From positions 91,872 to 155,871 of the forward strand of contig JAEUPQ010000034.1 of NCBI GenBank assembly GCA_016789405.1: a stretch of DNA of 64,000 nt. Reading direction: 5' to 3'. Positions 47,731-57,165 of the stretch are shown one piece after another; within the stretch, counting starts at the first letter, position 1, and each line of letters opens with the position of its first letter. Below the pieces are notes generated by a model, which worked only from the letters and a program-made list of their open reading frames with translations, searched no databases and had not been told where the DNA came from. Position numbers and translations under genes: made by a program. The DNA comes from Lysobacteraceae bacterium. Lineage in GTDB: Bacteria; Pseudomonadota; Gammaproteobacteria; Xanthomonadales; Xanthomonadaceae.

Positions 47731-48621
47731 ATGAACGCCGTCCCGCAACGCGTCGAGCACCAGATGACCGACAAGGGCTACGTGCCGGTCTACACCACGA
47801 GCGTGATCGAGCAGCCCTGGGACCAGTATTCGGCGACCGACCACCAGGTCTGGGCGACCCTGTTCGAGCGCCAGCAGAAGATCCTGGTCGGCCGGGCCAG
47901 CGACGAATTCCTGCGCACCCAGCAGGCGATGGGCATGAACGCCCACCAGATCCCGAAGTTCGACGACCTCAACCGCATGCTCCGCGCGACCACCGGCTGG
48001 GAACTGATCGGGGTCGAGGGCCTGCTGCCCGAACTGACCTTCTTCGAACACCTGGCCAACCGCCGCTTCCCGGTGACGTGGTGGATCCGCAAGCCGGAGC
48101 AGCTGGACTACCTGGCCGAGCCTGACCTGTTCCACGACCTGTTCGGCCACGTGCCGCTGCTGATGAACCCGGTGTTCGCCGACTACATGCAGGCCTACGG
48201 CCAGGGCGGGGTGAAGGCGCACGGGATCGGCCCGGAGGCGCTGGTCAACCTGACGCGCCTGTACTGGTACACGGTCGAATTCGGCCTGATCCGCGACACC
48301 GGCGGCCTGCGCATCTACGGCGCCGGCATCCTCAGTTCCAAGGGCGAGAGCATCCACTGCCTGGAAAGCGACGCGCCGAACCGCATCGGCTTCGACCTGG
48401 AGCGGATCATGCGCACCCGCTATCGCATCGACACCTACCAGAAGACCTACTTCGTCATCGACAGCTACGAGCAGCTGATGGATGCGACGCGGCCGGACTT
48501 CACGCCGATCTACGCGCGGCTGGCCGCGCAGGAGTCGGTGCCGGCCGGCACCGTGCTCGACACCGACACCGTGTACAACCGCGGCACCGGCGAGGGCTGG
48601 CTGACCGACGGCGACGTCTGA
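47731..48621 (+). CDS. phhA: Phenylalanine 4-monooxygenase
   Basis: The enzyme hydroxylates phenylalanine to tyrosine with O2 and a reduced pterin. This 296-residue protein has the iron ligands H135 and H140 in HDLFGHVPLL and E183 in YWYTVEFGL. Other family text is FFEHLANRRFPVTWWIRKPEQLDYLAEPD (in parts) and GAGILSSKGE. AAGGA stands before the ATG. It is divergent from an Lrp-family regulator, and a terminator follows it. It starts phenylalanine breakdown through tyrosine. Confidence 0.96.
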   Translation: MNAVPQRVEHQMTDKGYVPVYTTSVIEQPWDQYSATDHQVWATLFERQQKILVGRASDEFLRTQQAMGMNAHQIPKFDDLNRMLRATTGWELIGVEGLLPELTFFEHLANRRFPVTWWIRKPEQLDYLAEPDLFHDLFGHVPLLMNPVFADYMQAYGQGGVKAHGIGPEALVNLTRLYWYTVEFGLIRDTGGLRIYGAGILSSKGESIHCLESDAPNRIGFDLERIMRTRYRIDTYQKTYFVIDSYEQLMDATRPDFTPIYARLAAQESVPAGTVLDTDTVYNRGTGEGWLTDGDV

Positions 48622-48650
48622 GCCACCCAGCACCGCGACAGCATCCGCAG

Positions 48651-48673
48651 AGGCCCGCGCAAGCGGGCCTTTC
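48651..48673 (+). terminator. Terminator of phhA
   Basis: AGGCCCGC (48651-48658) and GCGGGCCT (48663-48670) form an eight-bp stem around GCAA, followed by TTTCG. It ends the phhA transcript 30 bases past its stop. Confidence 0.75.
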
Positions 48674-48735
48674 GCGTTTCCGGGCTGCGACTTCCCGCGA
48701 CGGCGACACGCTGCCGACGGTCGTCCGCCTCCGAC

Positions 48736-48749
48736 TTGATCCGGATCAA
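48736..48749 (+). promoter_or_regulatory. FNR/ANR box of the cbb3 oxidase operon
   Basis: TTGATCCGGATCAA is a perfect match to TTGAT-N4-ATCAA. Its centre is 41.5 bases upstream of 48784. A -10-like TAGACT lies at 48772-48777, so the site is placed exactly as at class II FNR-activated promoters. ccoN starts at 48802. The FNR-type protein encoded at 60688-61452 is the obvious partner. Confidence 0.9.
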
Positions 48750-48801
48750 AACGATGCCCGGGCGCCGTTCATAGACTGCGCAGCAACCGGAGGAAGCACC
48801 C

Positions 48802-50238
48802 ATGCACACCGCGGATACCTACAACGACAAAGTGGTTCTACAGTTTTCCGTGATGACCGTGGTCTGGGGCATCGTCGGCATGCTCGTGGGGCTGTTCATC
48901 GCCGCGCAGCTCTACTGGCCCGCGCTCAACTTCGACATCGCCTGGCTGTCCTACGGCCGGTTGCGGCCGCTGCACACCAACGCGGTGATCTTCGCGTTCG
49001 GCGGCAGCGCGCTGTTCGCGACCAGCCTGTACGTGGTCCAGCGCACCAGCCATGTGCGACTGCTGTCGGACAAGCTCGCCGCCTTCGTCTTCTGGGGCTG
49101 GCAGCTGGTCATCCTGCTCGCCGCGATCACCCTGCCGATGGGCCTGACCCAGGGCAAGGAATACGCCGAGCTGATCTGGCCGATCGACGTGCTGATCGCG
49201 GTGGTCTGGGTGGCGTACGCGGTGCTGTTCTTCGGCACGATCGTGAAGCGCCGCGTCAAGCACATCTACGTGGCGAACTGGTTCTACGGTGCCTTCATCA
49301 TCGCCGTCGCGCTGCTGCACATCGTCAACAGCCTGGCGATCCCGGTGGACATGGTCCACTCGTTCCCGATCTACAGCGGTGCAGTCGACGCGATGGTGCA
49401 GTGGTGGTACGGCCACAACGCGGTCGGCTTCTTCCTGACTGCCGGCTTCCTCGGGATGATGTACTACTTCGTGCCCAAGCAGTGCGGTCGCCCGGTGTAC
49501 TCGTATCGCCTGTCGATCGTGCATTTCTGGGCGCTGATCGCGATTTACATGTGGGCCGGCCCGCACCACCTGCAATACACCGCGCTGCCCGACTGGGCGC
49601 AGAGCCTGGGCATGGTGTTCTCGCTCGTGCTGCTTGCACCGAGCTGGGGCGGCGCGATCAACGGCGTGATGACGCTCTCGGGCGTGTGGCACAAGCTGCG
49701 CACCGACCCGATCCTGAAGTTCCTGATCGTCTCGCTCTCGTTCTACATGATGAGCACGTTCGAGGGGCCGATGATGTCGATCAAGACGGTCAACTCGCTG
49801 TCGCACTACACCGACTGGACGATCGGCCACGTGCATTCCGGCGCGCTGGGCTGGGTGGCGATGATCTCGATCGGCGCGATCTACGCCCTGCTGCCGCGCC
49901 TGGTCGGCCTGAAGCAGATGCATTCGATCAAGCTGATCGACGCGCACTTCTGGACGCACACGATCGGCGTGGTGTTCTACATCGCATCGATGTGGATCGC
50001 CGGCGTGATGCAGGGCCTGATGTGGCGCGCCACGAACGCCGACGGCACGTTGACCTACAGCTTCGTGGAATCGCTCAACGCGACGTATCCCTACTACCTG
50101 GGTCGCATCGCGGGCGGCGCGCTGGTGGTGGCCGGCATGCTGATCATGGCGGTGAACGTGATCCGCACGCTGCAGGCCGCGCGCGGCGTGATGGAGCACC
50201 CGGTGCTCGTCCCGCACGCCGACGAAGCCCGCGCCTGA
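48802..50238 (+). CDS. ccoN: Cytochrome cbb3 oxidase subunit I
   Basis: CcoN is the catalytic subunit of the high-affinity cbb3 oxidase and reduces O2 at a heme b3-CuB centre. The 478-residue protein has 12 likely membrane helices. It carries the conserved segments [18 protein letters not shown] (heme b ligand His), [18 protein letters not shown] (CuB His region), [16 protein letters not shown] (His pair) and [26 protein letters not shown] is before the ATG. It is the first gene of the operon under the FNR box. Confidence 0.97.
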   Translation: MHTADTYNDKVVLQFSVMTVVWGIVGMLVGLFIAAQLYWPALNFDIAWLSYGRLRPLHTNAVIFAFGGSALFATSLYVVQRTSHVRLLSDKLAAFVFWGWQLVILLAAITLPMGLTQGKEYAELIWPIDVLIAVVWVAYAVLFFGTIVKRRVKHIYVANWFYGAFIIAVALLHIVNSLAIPVDMVHSFPIYSGAVDAMVQWWYGHNAVGFFLTAGFLGMMYYFVPKQCGRPVYSYRLSIVHFWALIAIYMWAGPHHLQYTALPDWAQSLGMVFSLVLLAPSWGGAINGVMTLSGVWHKLRTDPILKFLIVSLSFYMMSTFEGPMMSIKTVNSLSHYTDWTIGHVHSGALGWVAMISIGAIYALLPRLVGLKQMHSIKLIDAHFWTHTIGVVFYIASMWIAGVMQGLMWRATNADGTLTYSFVESLNATYPYYLGRIAGGALVVAGMLIMAVNVIRTLQAARGVMEHPVLVPHADEARA

Positions 50239-50269
50239 TGCGCGCACGTCCTCTTTTCGGAGATCCAAG

Positions 50270-50884
50270 ATGAGTCATTCCCACGAGAAAGTCGAAAAGA
50301 ACGTCGGCCTGATGGCGGTGCTGATCGCGGTCGCGGTCTCGTTCGGCGGCATCGCCGAGATCGTGCCGCTGATGTTCCAGGCCGAGGCGATCAAGCCGCT
50401 GCCCGGCGTGAAGCCCTATCCGCCGCTGGAGCTGGCCGGTCGCGAGATCTACATCCGCGAGGGCTGCTACAACTGCCATTCGCAGATGGTGCGCACGCTG
50501 CGCTTCGAGACCGAACGCTACGGACACTACTCGCTGGCCGGCGAGTCCGTGTACGACCGCCCCTTCCAGTGGGGCAGCAAGCGCACCGGGCCTGACCTGG
50601 CGCGCGTCGGCGGCCGCTATTCCGATGACTGGCACCGCGTGCACCTGGTCAACCCGCGCGACCTGGTGCCCGAGTCGAACATGCCCGGTTTCCCGTGGCT
50701 GGCGGAAAACAAGGTCGACGGCACGCTGGTGCGCAGCAAGATGCACGCGCTGAAGACGCTCGGCGATCCCTACTCGCAGGCCGACATCGACGGCGCGGTG
50801 GATGCGGTCGCCGACAAGACCGAACTCGATGCCCTGGTCGCGTACCTGCAGGGCCTCGGCAAGCACGCACCGAAGGGGGGTTGA
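50270..50884 (+). CDS. ccoO: Cytochrome cbb3 oxidase subunit II (monoheme)
   Basis: CcoO passes electrons from CcoP to the catalytic subunit. The 204-residue protein has an N-terminal membrane anchor (residues 12-35) and one c-type heme site at C66-C69-H70 ([13 protein letters not shown]), which matches the family exactly. A likely axial Met lies in SNMPGFPWL. It follows ccoN by 31 bases with GGAGATCC before the start. Confidence 0.97.
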   Translation: MSHSHEKVEKNVGLMAVLIAVAVSFGGIAEIVPLMFQAEAIKPLPGVKPYPPLELAGREIYIREGCYNCHSQMVRTLRFETERYGHYSLAGESVYDRPFQWGSKRTGPDLARVGGRYSDDWHRVHLVNPRDLVPESNMPGFPWLAENKVDGTLVRSKMHALKTLGDPYSQADIDGAVDAVADKTELDALVAYLQGLGKHAPKGG

Positions 50885-50887
50885 GCC

Positions 50888-51049
50888 ATGGTCTCCGGAA
50901 TTGTCACTGCAGTGCTGCTGGTCCTGTTCCTGGCCGGCTGCATCTGGGCCTACAGCCCCCAGCGCCGGCCCGAATTCGAAGCGGCCGCGCGCGAACCCCT
51001 GAACGATGACGACGCGGTCGCGACGGCCGCACGGGAGACACGGCAATGA
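50888..51049 (+). CDS. ccoQ: Cytochrome cbb3 oxidase subunit CcoQ
   Basis: This small gene of 53 codons lies between ccoO and ccoP. The protein has one membrane segment (GIVTAVLLVLFLAGCIWAY) and a charged tail (SPQRRPEFEAAAREPLNDDD), which is the normal CcoQ plan. CcoQ stabilises the complex and its link to CcoP. Its stop overlaps the ccoP start by four bases (ATGA). Confidence 0.88.
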   Translation: MVSGIVTAVLLVLFLAGCIWAYSPQRRPEFEAAAREPLNDDDAVATAARETRQ

Positions 51050-51966
51050 TGAGCGCAGGATGGTCGTGGTTCGTGATCGCACTCGTGGTGCTGAACGTCA
51101 TCGGCTGCGTCTGGCTGATCTGGTGGACCGCGCGTCGCCGCGCCGGCGATCCCGCGGCGACCGACACCAGCCACGTGTGGGACGGCGATCTGACCGAATA
51201 CAACAAGCCGATGCCGCGCTGGTGGATCAACCTGTTCTACCTGACGATCCTCTTCACGATCGGCTACCTCGCGTGGTACCCGGGCCTGGGCGCGTTCGCC
51301 GGCAAGAGCGGCTGGACGTCGGCGAAGGAACACGATGCCGACAAGGCGGCCGAGGACAGGAAGCTCGCAGCCACGTTCGCGCCGTACGCGGACAAGGCGA
51401 TCGATGTCATCGCCCGCGATCCGAAGGCACTGAAGCTGGGCAAGGCGATCTTCTCCAACACCTGCGCCACCTGCCATGGCTCCTCGGCACAGGGCGCGGT
51501 CGGCTATCCCAACCTGACCGACAACGTGTGGCACTGGGGCGGTGCACCGGAGCAGATCCTCGAAACCGTGCTCAACGGCCGCCAGGCGGCGATGCCGGCC
51601 TGGGAAGCGGCGCTGGAGGGCCCGAAGGGCGTGACCGAGGTAGCGGTATACCTGCAGTCGATGCGCGGCGAAAAGGTCGACAGCGCGCTGGCCAACGCGG
51701 GCAAGAACCGCTACGAGGCGATCTGCGTCAGCTGCCACGGCATCGACGGCAAGGGCAACCAGGCGCTGGGCGCACCCGACCTGACCGACGACTACTGGCT
51801 GTACGGCGACAGCAACGCCGCCGTGATCGAAAGCATCGCGAAGGGCCGCAACGGCATGATGCCCGCGCACCTGCCGATCCTCGGCGAAACCCGCGCCCGC
51901 CTGGTCGCGGCCTACGTCTGGTCGCTGTCGAACGGCAAGTCCGCGAATGCGGCCAAGCCGCAATGA
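51046..51966 (+). CDS. ccoP: Cytochrome cbb3 oxidase subunit III (diheme)
   Basis: CcoP is the electron entry subunit with two c-type hemes. The 306-residue protein has two N-terminal membrane segments (about 7-27 and 61-79) and two heme sites: C140-C143-H144 (CATCHG) and C227-C230-H231 (CVSCHG). Family text such as YNKPMPRWWINLFYLTI and NLTDNVWHWGG is clear. An ATG at 51049 directly follows the first ATG. Confidence 0.97.
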   Translation: MMSAGWSWFVIALVVLNVIGCVWLIWWTARRRAGDPAATDTSHVWDGDLTEYNKPMPRWWINLFYLTILFTIGYLAWYPGLGAFAGKSGWTSAKEHDADKAAEDRKLAATFAPYADKAIDVIARDPKALKLGKAIFSNTCATCHGSSAQGAVGYPNLTDNVWHWGGAPEQILETVLNGRQAAMPAWEAALEGPKGVTEVAVYLQSMRGEKVDSALANAGKNRYEAICVSCHGIDGKGNQALGAPDLTDDYWLYGDSNAAVIESIAKGRNGMMPAHLPILGETRARLVAAYVWSLSNGKSANAAKPQ

Positions 51967-51975
51967 GGTGACGCC

Positions 51976-52275
51976 ATGCCCCACGAGACCGCGCCGCAGC
52001 CGTTCGATCATCCCCCGCGTTCGATGGCCCAGCGACTGGGCGCGATCCTCTGGCCCAGTTTCTTCGCCGCAGGCGTGTCGACCATGGTGTGCTTCGCCAT
52101 GGTCGATCCGCTGGTCCTCCGCGACATGACCTTCCCCGATCTGCACATCAGCCGCGAAACCGGCTATGCGATCGGGTTCTTCGCGTTCTGGCTGGCCACG
52201 TCCGCCTCCAGCCTGTTCACCTGGATCCTGCTGCGCCCGGCCAGCCGCTTCAACCGCGCGCTCAAGGGCGACTGA
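51976..52275 (+). CDS. Small two-helix membrane protein in the cbb3 locus
   Basis: This is a 99-residue protein with two likely membrane helices at residues 20-40 (LGAILWPSFFAAGVSTMVCF) and 64-85 (TGYAIGFFAFWLATSASSLF). A short DPLVLRDMTFPDLHISRE loop lies between them. It sits nine bases after ccoP and about 40 bases before ccoG, inside the operon, so it is probably made with the oxidase. No family or function is recognised; a role as an accessory or assembly factor is inference from position. Confidence 0.75.
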   Translation: MPHETAPQPFDHPPRSMAQRLGAILWPSFFAAGVSTMVCFAMVDPLVLRDMTFPDLHISRETGYAIGFFAFWLATSASSLFTWILLRPASRFNRALKGD

Positions 52276-52318
52276 CGCCGCGCACGCGTCCACGCCTCCA
52301 CCGACGGTCCCCAAGACC

Positions 52319-53869
52319 ATGACCAAGAAAATCCCCATCCAGCTCGCCGAAGACGCGCAGTCGATGTACGTCAGCGAGAAGAAGATCCATCCGCGCGACG
52401 TGGACGGACGCTTCCAGCGCCTGCGCGCGATCGCGGTGTGGGTGCTGCTGGGCATGTACTACGTGTTCCCGTGGATCCACTGGGACGGCCGCCAGTCGGT
52501 GCTGTTCGACCTGCCCGCACGCAAGTTCCACGTCTTCGGCCTGAACTTCTGGCCGCAGGATTTCGTGTTCCTCGCGCTGCTGCTGATCATCGCCGGCATG
52601 GCGCTGTTCTTCTTCACCTCGCTCGCCGGACGGCTGTGGTGCGGCTACGCCTGTCCGCAGACGGTGTGGACCGAGGTCTTCGTCTGGATCGAACAGTGGG
52701 CCGAAGGCGATCGCAACAAGCGCATCCGCTTCGACAACGGTCCGTGGAACCGCGAGAAGATCGTGCGTCGCGGCGGGAAGCACGCGCTGTGGCTGCTGTT
52801 CGCGCTGTGGACCGGCTTCACCTTCGTCGGCTTCTTCACGCCGATCCGCGAGCTGGCCGCACGCACGCTGCCGTTCGACTGGAGCGGCTGGGAGACCTTC
52901 TGGGTGCTGTTCTACGCGCTCGCGACCTGGGGCAATGCAGGCTTCCTGCGCGAGCAGGTATGCAAGTACATGTGCCCGTATGCGCGCTTCCAGAGCGCGA
53001 TGTTCGATCGCAACACCCTGATCATCGCCTACGACCCGATGCGCGGCGAACCGCGCGGCCCGAGGAAGAAAGGCAGCCTGGACAGCGTGCTGGCCCGCGC
53101 GCGCGGCCTGCTCGACAAGGCCACCGCCTACGACTACGTGTTCCGCGCCGCGCACCACCACACCGCCGCGGACAACCTGGTCGCCGCACGCGGCAACACG
53201 TCCATCCTCGACCACCGGCTCGAAGCAGAGCCTCTGCCGAAGTTCGCCCCCGAGCAGCTCGGCGACTGCATCGACTGCACGATCTGCGTGCAGGTCTGTC
53301 CCACCGGCATCGACATCCGCAACGGCCTGCAGTACGAGTGCATCGCCTGCGGCGCCTGCATCGACGCCTGCAACGAGGTGATGGACAAGGTCGGCTACCC
53401 GCGCGGCCTGATCCGCTACGCCACGCAGAACGCGATCGACGGCAAGCCTTCGAAGGTGCTGCGGCCGCGCATCGTCGTCTACGGCCTGCTGCTGCTCGCG
53501 CTGCTGGTCGGCTGGGGCTGGGGCGTGACCCATCGCAGCCCGCTGATCGCCGAGGTGCTGCGCGACCGCAACGCGCTGTACCAGGAAACGCGCGACGGCC
53601 GCATCGAGAACGGCTACACGCTCAAGCTGGTCAACAAGACCCGCGAACCGCAGCAGTACCGCATCGACGTGCAGTCGTCCGATGGCGTCACCCTGCGCGG
53701 CGGCGCGCAGACGGTGAAGGCGGACGCGGAGGAAGTGTTGACCCTGCCGCTGGTCGCCACTGCGCCAGCCGGCACAACCGGCAAACAGGCACTGCGTTTC
53801 GTGATCCAATCCGGAGACGGCACGACCCGCCGTGAAGTCGACGCCAGCTTCTTCGGACCCAGCCCATGA
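52319..53869 (+). CDS. ccoG: Cytochrome c oxidase accessory protein CcoG (FixG)
   Basis: CcoG is a membrane iron-sulfur protein that reduces Cu2+ for the cbb3 oxidase. The 516-residue protein has about five membrane helices and the 4Fe-4S groups CGYACPQTVWTEVF, YMCPYARFQS, CIDCTICVQVCPTG and CIACGACIDACNEVM. The C-terminal part is an Ig-like FixG domain (YTLKLVNKTREPQQYRI). I chose the ATG at 52319 because the family begins near it. It overlaps ccoH by four bases. Confidence 0.95.
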   Translation: MTKKIPIQLAEDAQSMYVSEKKIHPRDVDGRFQRLRAIAVWVLLGMYYVFPWIHWDGRQSVLFDLPARKFHVFGLNFWPQDFVFLALLLIIAGMALFFFTSLAGRLWCGYACPQTVWTEVFVWIEQWAEGDRNKRIRFDNGPWNREKIVRRGGKHALWLLFALWTGFTFVGFFTPIRELAARTLPFDWSGWETFWVLFYALATWGNAGFLREQVCKYMCPYARFQSAMFDRNTLIIAYDPMRGEPRGPRKKGSLDSVLARARGLLDKATAYDYVFRAAHHHTAADNLVAARGNTSILDHRLEAEPLPKFAPEQLGDCIDCTICVQVCPTGIDIRNGLQYECIACGACIDACNEVMDKVGYPRGLIRYATQNAIDGKPSKVLRPRIVVYGLLLLALLVGWGWGVTHRSPLIAEVLRDRNALYQETRDGRIENGYTLKLVNKTREPQQYRIDVQSSDGVTLRGGAQTVKADAEEVLTLPLVATAPAGTTGKQALRFVIQSGDGTTRREVDASFFGPSP

Positions 53870-54420
53870 ACGACGCCACGCCCCGCACCCCGCCGCAGAA
53901 GGCGTCCCGCAACCCCGTGCTCTGGCTCGTGATCGCGCTGCCTGCCGCGGTCATCGTCGCCGGCTTCGCCACCCTCTACATCGCGATCGACGCCGGCGGC
54001 AGCGATGCGATCCCCGACGATGTGCGCCGCACCGCGCAGATCCAGACCACCGAACTGGGCCCGGACGAGCGCGCGGCAGCCTTGAAACTCTCTGCGGTAC
54101 TGAGCGTTGGCGAAGGTCATGTCGACGTGCTGCCGGCCTCCGGCGCGCTGGTCGACGACAAGGCGCTGCGCGGCAAACCGCTGCGCCTGCTCCTTCAGCA
54201 TCCCACGCTGGCCGCGGAGGATCGCGAGCTGAAGCTCGTGCCCACCGCCGCGGGCTGGCGCGCGGACATCGCGCTCGATCCGAAGCACGACTGGCGCATC
54301 CAGCTCGTGCCTGAAGGCACGGCATGGCGCCTGCGCGGCCGACTGCCCGCCGGGCAGCGCGGCGTGCTGCTGGCGCCGGCGGTCGGCGAGCTGCCAGCGC
54401 CCGGGTCCACCACGCCCTGA
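53866..54420 (+). CDS. ccoH: cbb3 oxidase assembly protein CcoH (FixH)
   Basis: This is a 184-residue FixH-family protein. It has one membrane helix (residues 22-47, PVLWLVIALPAAVIVAGFAT) and a periplasmic domain ending with LRLLLQHPTLAAEDRELKL and DWRIQLVPEGTAWRLRGRLP. FixH binds the early assembly intermediate of the oxidase. Its ATG overlaps the ccoG stop, and ccoI starts eight bases after its own stop. Confidence 0.88.
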   Translation: MNDATPRTPPQKASRNPVLWLVIALPAAVIVAGFATLYIAIDAGGSDAIPDDVRRTAQIQTTELGPDERAAALKLSAVLSVGEGHVDVLPASGALVDDKALRGKPLRLLLQHPTLAAEDRELKLVPTAAGWRADIALDPKHDWRIQLVPEGTAWRLRGRLPAGQRGVLLAPAVGELPAPGSTTP

Positions 54421-54427
54421 CCTCCGC

Positions 54428-56890
54428 ATGACGCACGCGGCGACCTGCTTCCACTGCGGTGACGTCCTGCCGCCGCAACCGCTGCGCGACACCATCGCCG
54501 GGGCCGAGCAGGCGTTCTGCTGCACGGGCTGCGCGGCGGCCTCGCGCTGGATCGCGGACGCCGATCTCGGCGACTACTACCGCCTGCGGCAGACCGATGC
54601 CGCGCGCGTCGGCACGGAGCCCATCGATTACGCCAGCTGGGATCGCGCCGACCTGCTGGCCGAGCACAGCGCCATCGTCGACGGCGGTCGCGAGATCACC
54701 GTACTGACCGACGGCATGCGCTGCGCCGCCTGCGCCTGGCTGATCGACCGCGCACTGACCCGCGAGCCGGGCGTGCGCGAGATCGCCGCGAACGCGATCA
54801 CCGGGCGCATCCGCATCGTCTGGGACGATGCGCGCACACCGCTGTCGACACTGCTGTCGCGGCTGGCGTCGCTGGGCTACCGGCCCTCGCTGGCCACCGG
54901 CGAAGCGCACGAGCAGGCGCGAAGACGCGAACGCAATCGCTGGCTGCTGCGCCTGGGCGTCGCCGGGCTGGGCAGCATGCAGGCGATGATGTTCGCCGAA
55001 GCCCTGTATCTCGATACTGCAGGCGAGATGCCGCTGCCGACCCGCGATTTCTTCCGCTGGATCACCTTCCTCGTCTCGACGCCGGTCGTGTTCTACGCGG
55101 GCTGGCCCTTCATCGAAGGCATGTGGCGCGAACTGCGCGGCCGTCGTCTCGGCATGGATACGCTGATCGCGTCGTCGACGCTGCTCGCCTATTTCGCCAG
55201 CCTCGTCGAAACCCTGCGCGGCGGCGTGCACGTCTGGTACGACGCGGCGGTGATGTTCGTCTTCCTGCTGCTGGCCGCACGCATGCTCGAACAGCGCGCG
55301 CGCGGCATCGCCTCCGCCCAGGTCGACGCGCTGGCACGTGCGCGCCCTGCGCTGGCCACGCGCGAACGCGACGACGGCAGCGTCGAACAGGTGCCATTGG
55401 CTGCGCTGGCATGCGGCGACGTAGTGCGGATCGCGGTCGGCGAGGCCGTGCCCGCCGATGGCGTCCTGCTCGATGCAGGCGATGAGGACCACGCCGGCAC
55501 CGCGTTCGACGAAGCGCTGCTCACCGGCGAATCGCTGCCGGTGTCGAAGCATGCGGGCGACACCGTCTTCGCCGGCAGCCTGTGCCGCGAATGCCCGGCG
55601 CGCCTGCGCGTCACCCACACCGGCGCCGACACCCGCCTGTCGCAGCTGGTGCGTCTCGTCGAACGCGCGCAGGAGCAGCGGCCCGCGATCGCACGCGCGG
55701 CGGACCGGATCGCCGGCGTGTTCGTCGCGGTGCTGTCGCTGATCGCGCTGGGTGTGTACCTCTGGTGGCGGGCGCACGAGCCCGCGCGCGCTTTCGAGGT
55801 CGCGCTGGCGGTCCTGGTGGTCAGCTGCCCCTGCGCGCTCTCGCTCGCAGTACCCGCAGCACTGGCCGCCGCGCACGGCGCGCTGGCGAAATTGGGCGTG
55901 CTCGCGCTGCGCGGCGAAGCGCTGGACACGCTCGCACGCGCCGGACGCATCGTCTTCGACAAGACCGGCACGCTCAGCGATCGCCATCCACGCATCGTCG
56001 CGATCGATACCTTCGGCGACCTCGATCGCAGCCGCGCACTGGCCATCGCCACCGCGCTGGAACGCGACAGCGGGCATCCGCTTGCGGCGGCATTCATCGA
56101 AGCATCCGCGGCCGACGCGTCGACGCCATCCGAGGACGCGATGCCGTGCGCGCGGAACGTGCACGCCACGCCCGGCCATGGCATCGCCGGCGAGATCGAA
56201 GGTCGCCCATGGCGACTCGGTCGCGCCGCATGGGCCGCCGCGCAGGATGCACGCGGCGGCGATGACGAAGCCGCGCTGTGGCTCGGCGACGGCCAGCGTG
56301 CGAGTGCGCGCTTCCGCATGCAGGAAACGCCGCGCCCGGAAGCCGCCGACGCCTTGCGCATGTTGCGCGCACAGGGACTGGAGGTCGCGCTGTGCAGCGG
56401 CGACGCGGAGCAAGCGGTCGCACGCATGGCCGATGCCATCGACATTCCCCGCGATCCGGCCCACGTCCGCGCACGCCAGACGCCCGAGGACAAGCTCGCC
56501 TACGTGCGGGAGCGGCAGTCGGCGGGCGACATCGTCGCGATGGTCGGCGACGGCATCAACGACGCGCCGGTACTGGCCGGCGCCGACGTTTCGATCGCCC
56601 TGGCCGACGGCGCGGCGCTGGCGCAGCGCGCGGCGGATTTCGTGGTCGGCGGCGGCGACCTGCGCCGCATCCCGCAGGCCGTGGCGCTCGCACGCCGGAG
56701 CCGGCGCATCGTGCGCCAGAACTTCGCCTGGGCGATCGGCTACAACGTGCTGGCGCTGCCGCTGGCGGCCGCTGGCATGGTCACGCCCTGGCTCGCCGCC
56801 ATCGGCATGGCCCTGTCTTCGCTGCTGGTCACGCTGAACGCGCTGCGCCTCACCCGCGTGGCACCGGATGGCCATGCGCGGCGGATTTGA
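54428..56890 (+). CDS. ccoI: Copper-exporting P1B-type ATPase CcoI (FixI)
   Basis: This pump supplies copper to the CuB site of cbb3 oxidase. The 820-residue protein has a Cys-rich N-terminus (C7, C10, C31, C32, C35), an HMA domain with the metal pair C99/C102 (MRCAACAW), and eight helices. The sixth helix carries the metal motif CPC (VSCPCALSLAVP). Cytoplasmic motifs are LTGESLPV, FDKTGTLSD (phosphorylated Asp), GHPLAAA (seen as SGHPLAAAF) and MVGDGINDAPVL. It lies in the standard place between ccoH and ccoS. Confidence 0.95.
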   Translation: MTHAATCFHCGDVLPPQPLRDTIAGAEQAFCCTGCAAASRWIADADLGDYYRLRQTDAARVGTEPIDYASWDRADLLAEHSAIVDGGREITVLTDGMRCAACAWLIDRALTREPGVREIAANAITGRIRIVWDDARTPLSTLLSRLASLGYRPSLATGEAHEQARRRERNRWLLRLGVAGLGSMQAMMFAEALYLDTAGEMPLPTRDFFRWITFLVSTPVVFYAGWPFIEGMWRELRGRRLGMDTLIASSTLLAYFASLVETLRGGVHVWYDAAVMFVFLLLAARMLEQRARGIASAQVDALARARPALATRERDDGSVEQVPLAALACGDVVRIAVGEAVPADGVLLDAGDEDHAGTAFDEALLTGESLPVSKHAGDTVFAGSLCRECPARLRVTHTGADTRLSQLVRLVERAQEQRPAIARAADRIAGVFVAVLSLIALGVYLWWRAHEPARAFEVALAVLVVSCPCALSLAVPAALAAAHGALAKLGVLALRGEALDTLARAGRIVFDKTGTLSDRHPRIVAIDTFGDLDRSRALAIATALERDSGHPLAAAFIEASAADASTPSEDAMPCARNVHATPGHGIAGEIEGRPWRLGRAAWAAAQDARGGDDEAALWLGDGQRASARFRMQETPRPEAADALRMLRAQGLEVALCSGDAEQAVARMADAIDIPRDPAHVRARQTPEDKLAYVRERQSAGDIVAMVGDGINDAPVLAGADVSIALADGAALAQRAADFVVGGGDLRRIPQAVALARRSRRIVRQNFAWAIGYNVLALPLAAAGMVTPWLAAIGMALSSLLVTLNALRLTRVAPDGHARRI

Positions 56891-56934
56891 CCGAACTCAG
56901 AATCGGCACTGCCGCCGGGCGTAGACTGCGTCGC

Positions 56935-57129
56935 ATGAACATCCTGCTCGCGCTCATTCCGATCAGCCTGGCCTTGCTGGGCCTCGCCATCTGGGCGTTC
57001 GTCTGGGCGGTGCGCAAGGGCCAGTACGACGATCTCGACACGCCGGCGCTCGACATCCTGGTCGACGACGAGCGTCCGCTGCCGGTCGCTGGCGGACGAC
57101 GCGACGATCGGCCCGACGCCCGCCGCTGA
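56935..57129 (+). CDS. ccoS: cbb3 oxidase maturation protein CcoS
   Basis: This is a 64-residue protein with one membrane helix (residues 2-24, NILLALIPISLALLGLAIWA). The family text WAVRKGQYDDLDTPALDILVDD follows, in parts diagnostic for CcoS. The gene is 44 bases after ccoI. CcoS is needed to insert cofactors into CcoN. The C-terminal Arg/Asp-rich tail is variable. Confidence 0.92.
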   Translation: MNILLALIPISLALLGLAIWAFVWAVRKGQYDDLDTPALDILVDDERPLPVAGGRRDDRPDARR

Positions 57130-57165
57130 GCCGATGGATCCGTTCCGGCACGGTGCCAGCACGCG

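Noticed and set aside
53281..53400. Stand-alone ferredoxin gene
   Set aside because: The cysteine clusters belong to the 4Fe-4S part of CcoG and are in frame with its membrane helices.
53951..56875. A 974-codon minus-strand frame opposite ccoH and ccoI
   Set aside because: The plus strand encodes FixH and a P-type ATPase with every motif; the antisense frame has none.
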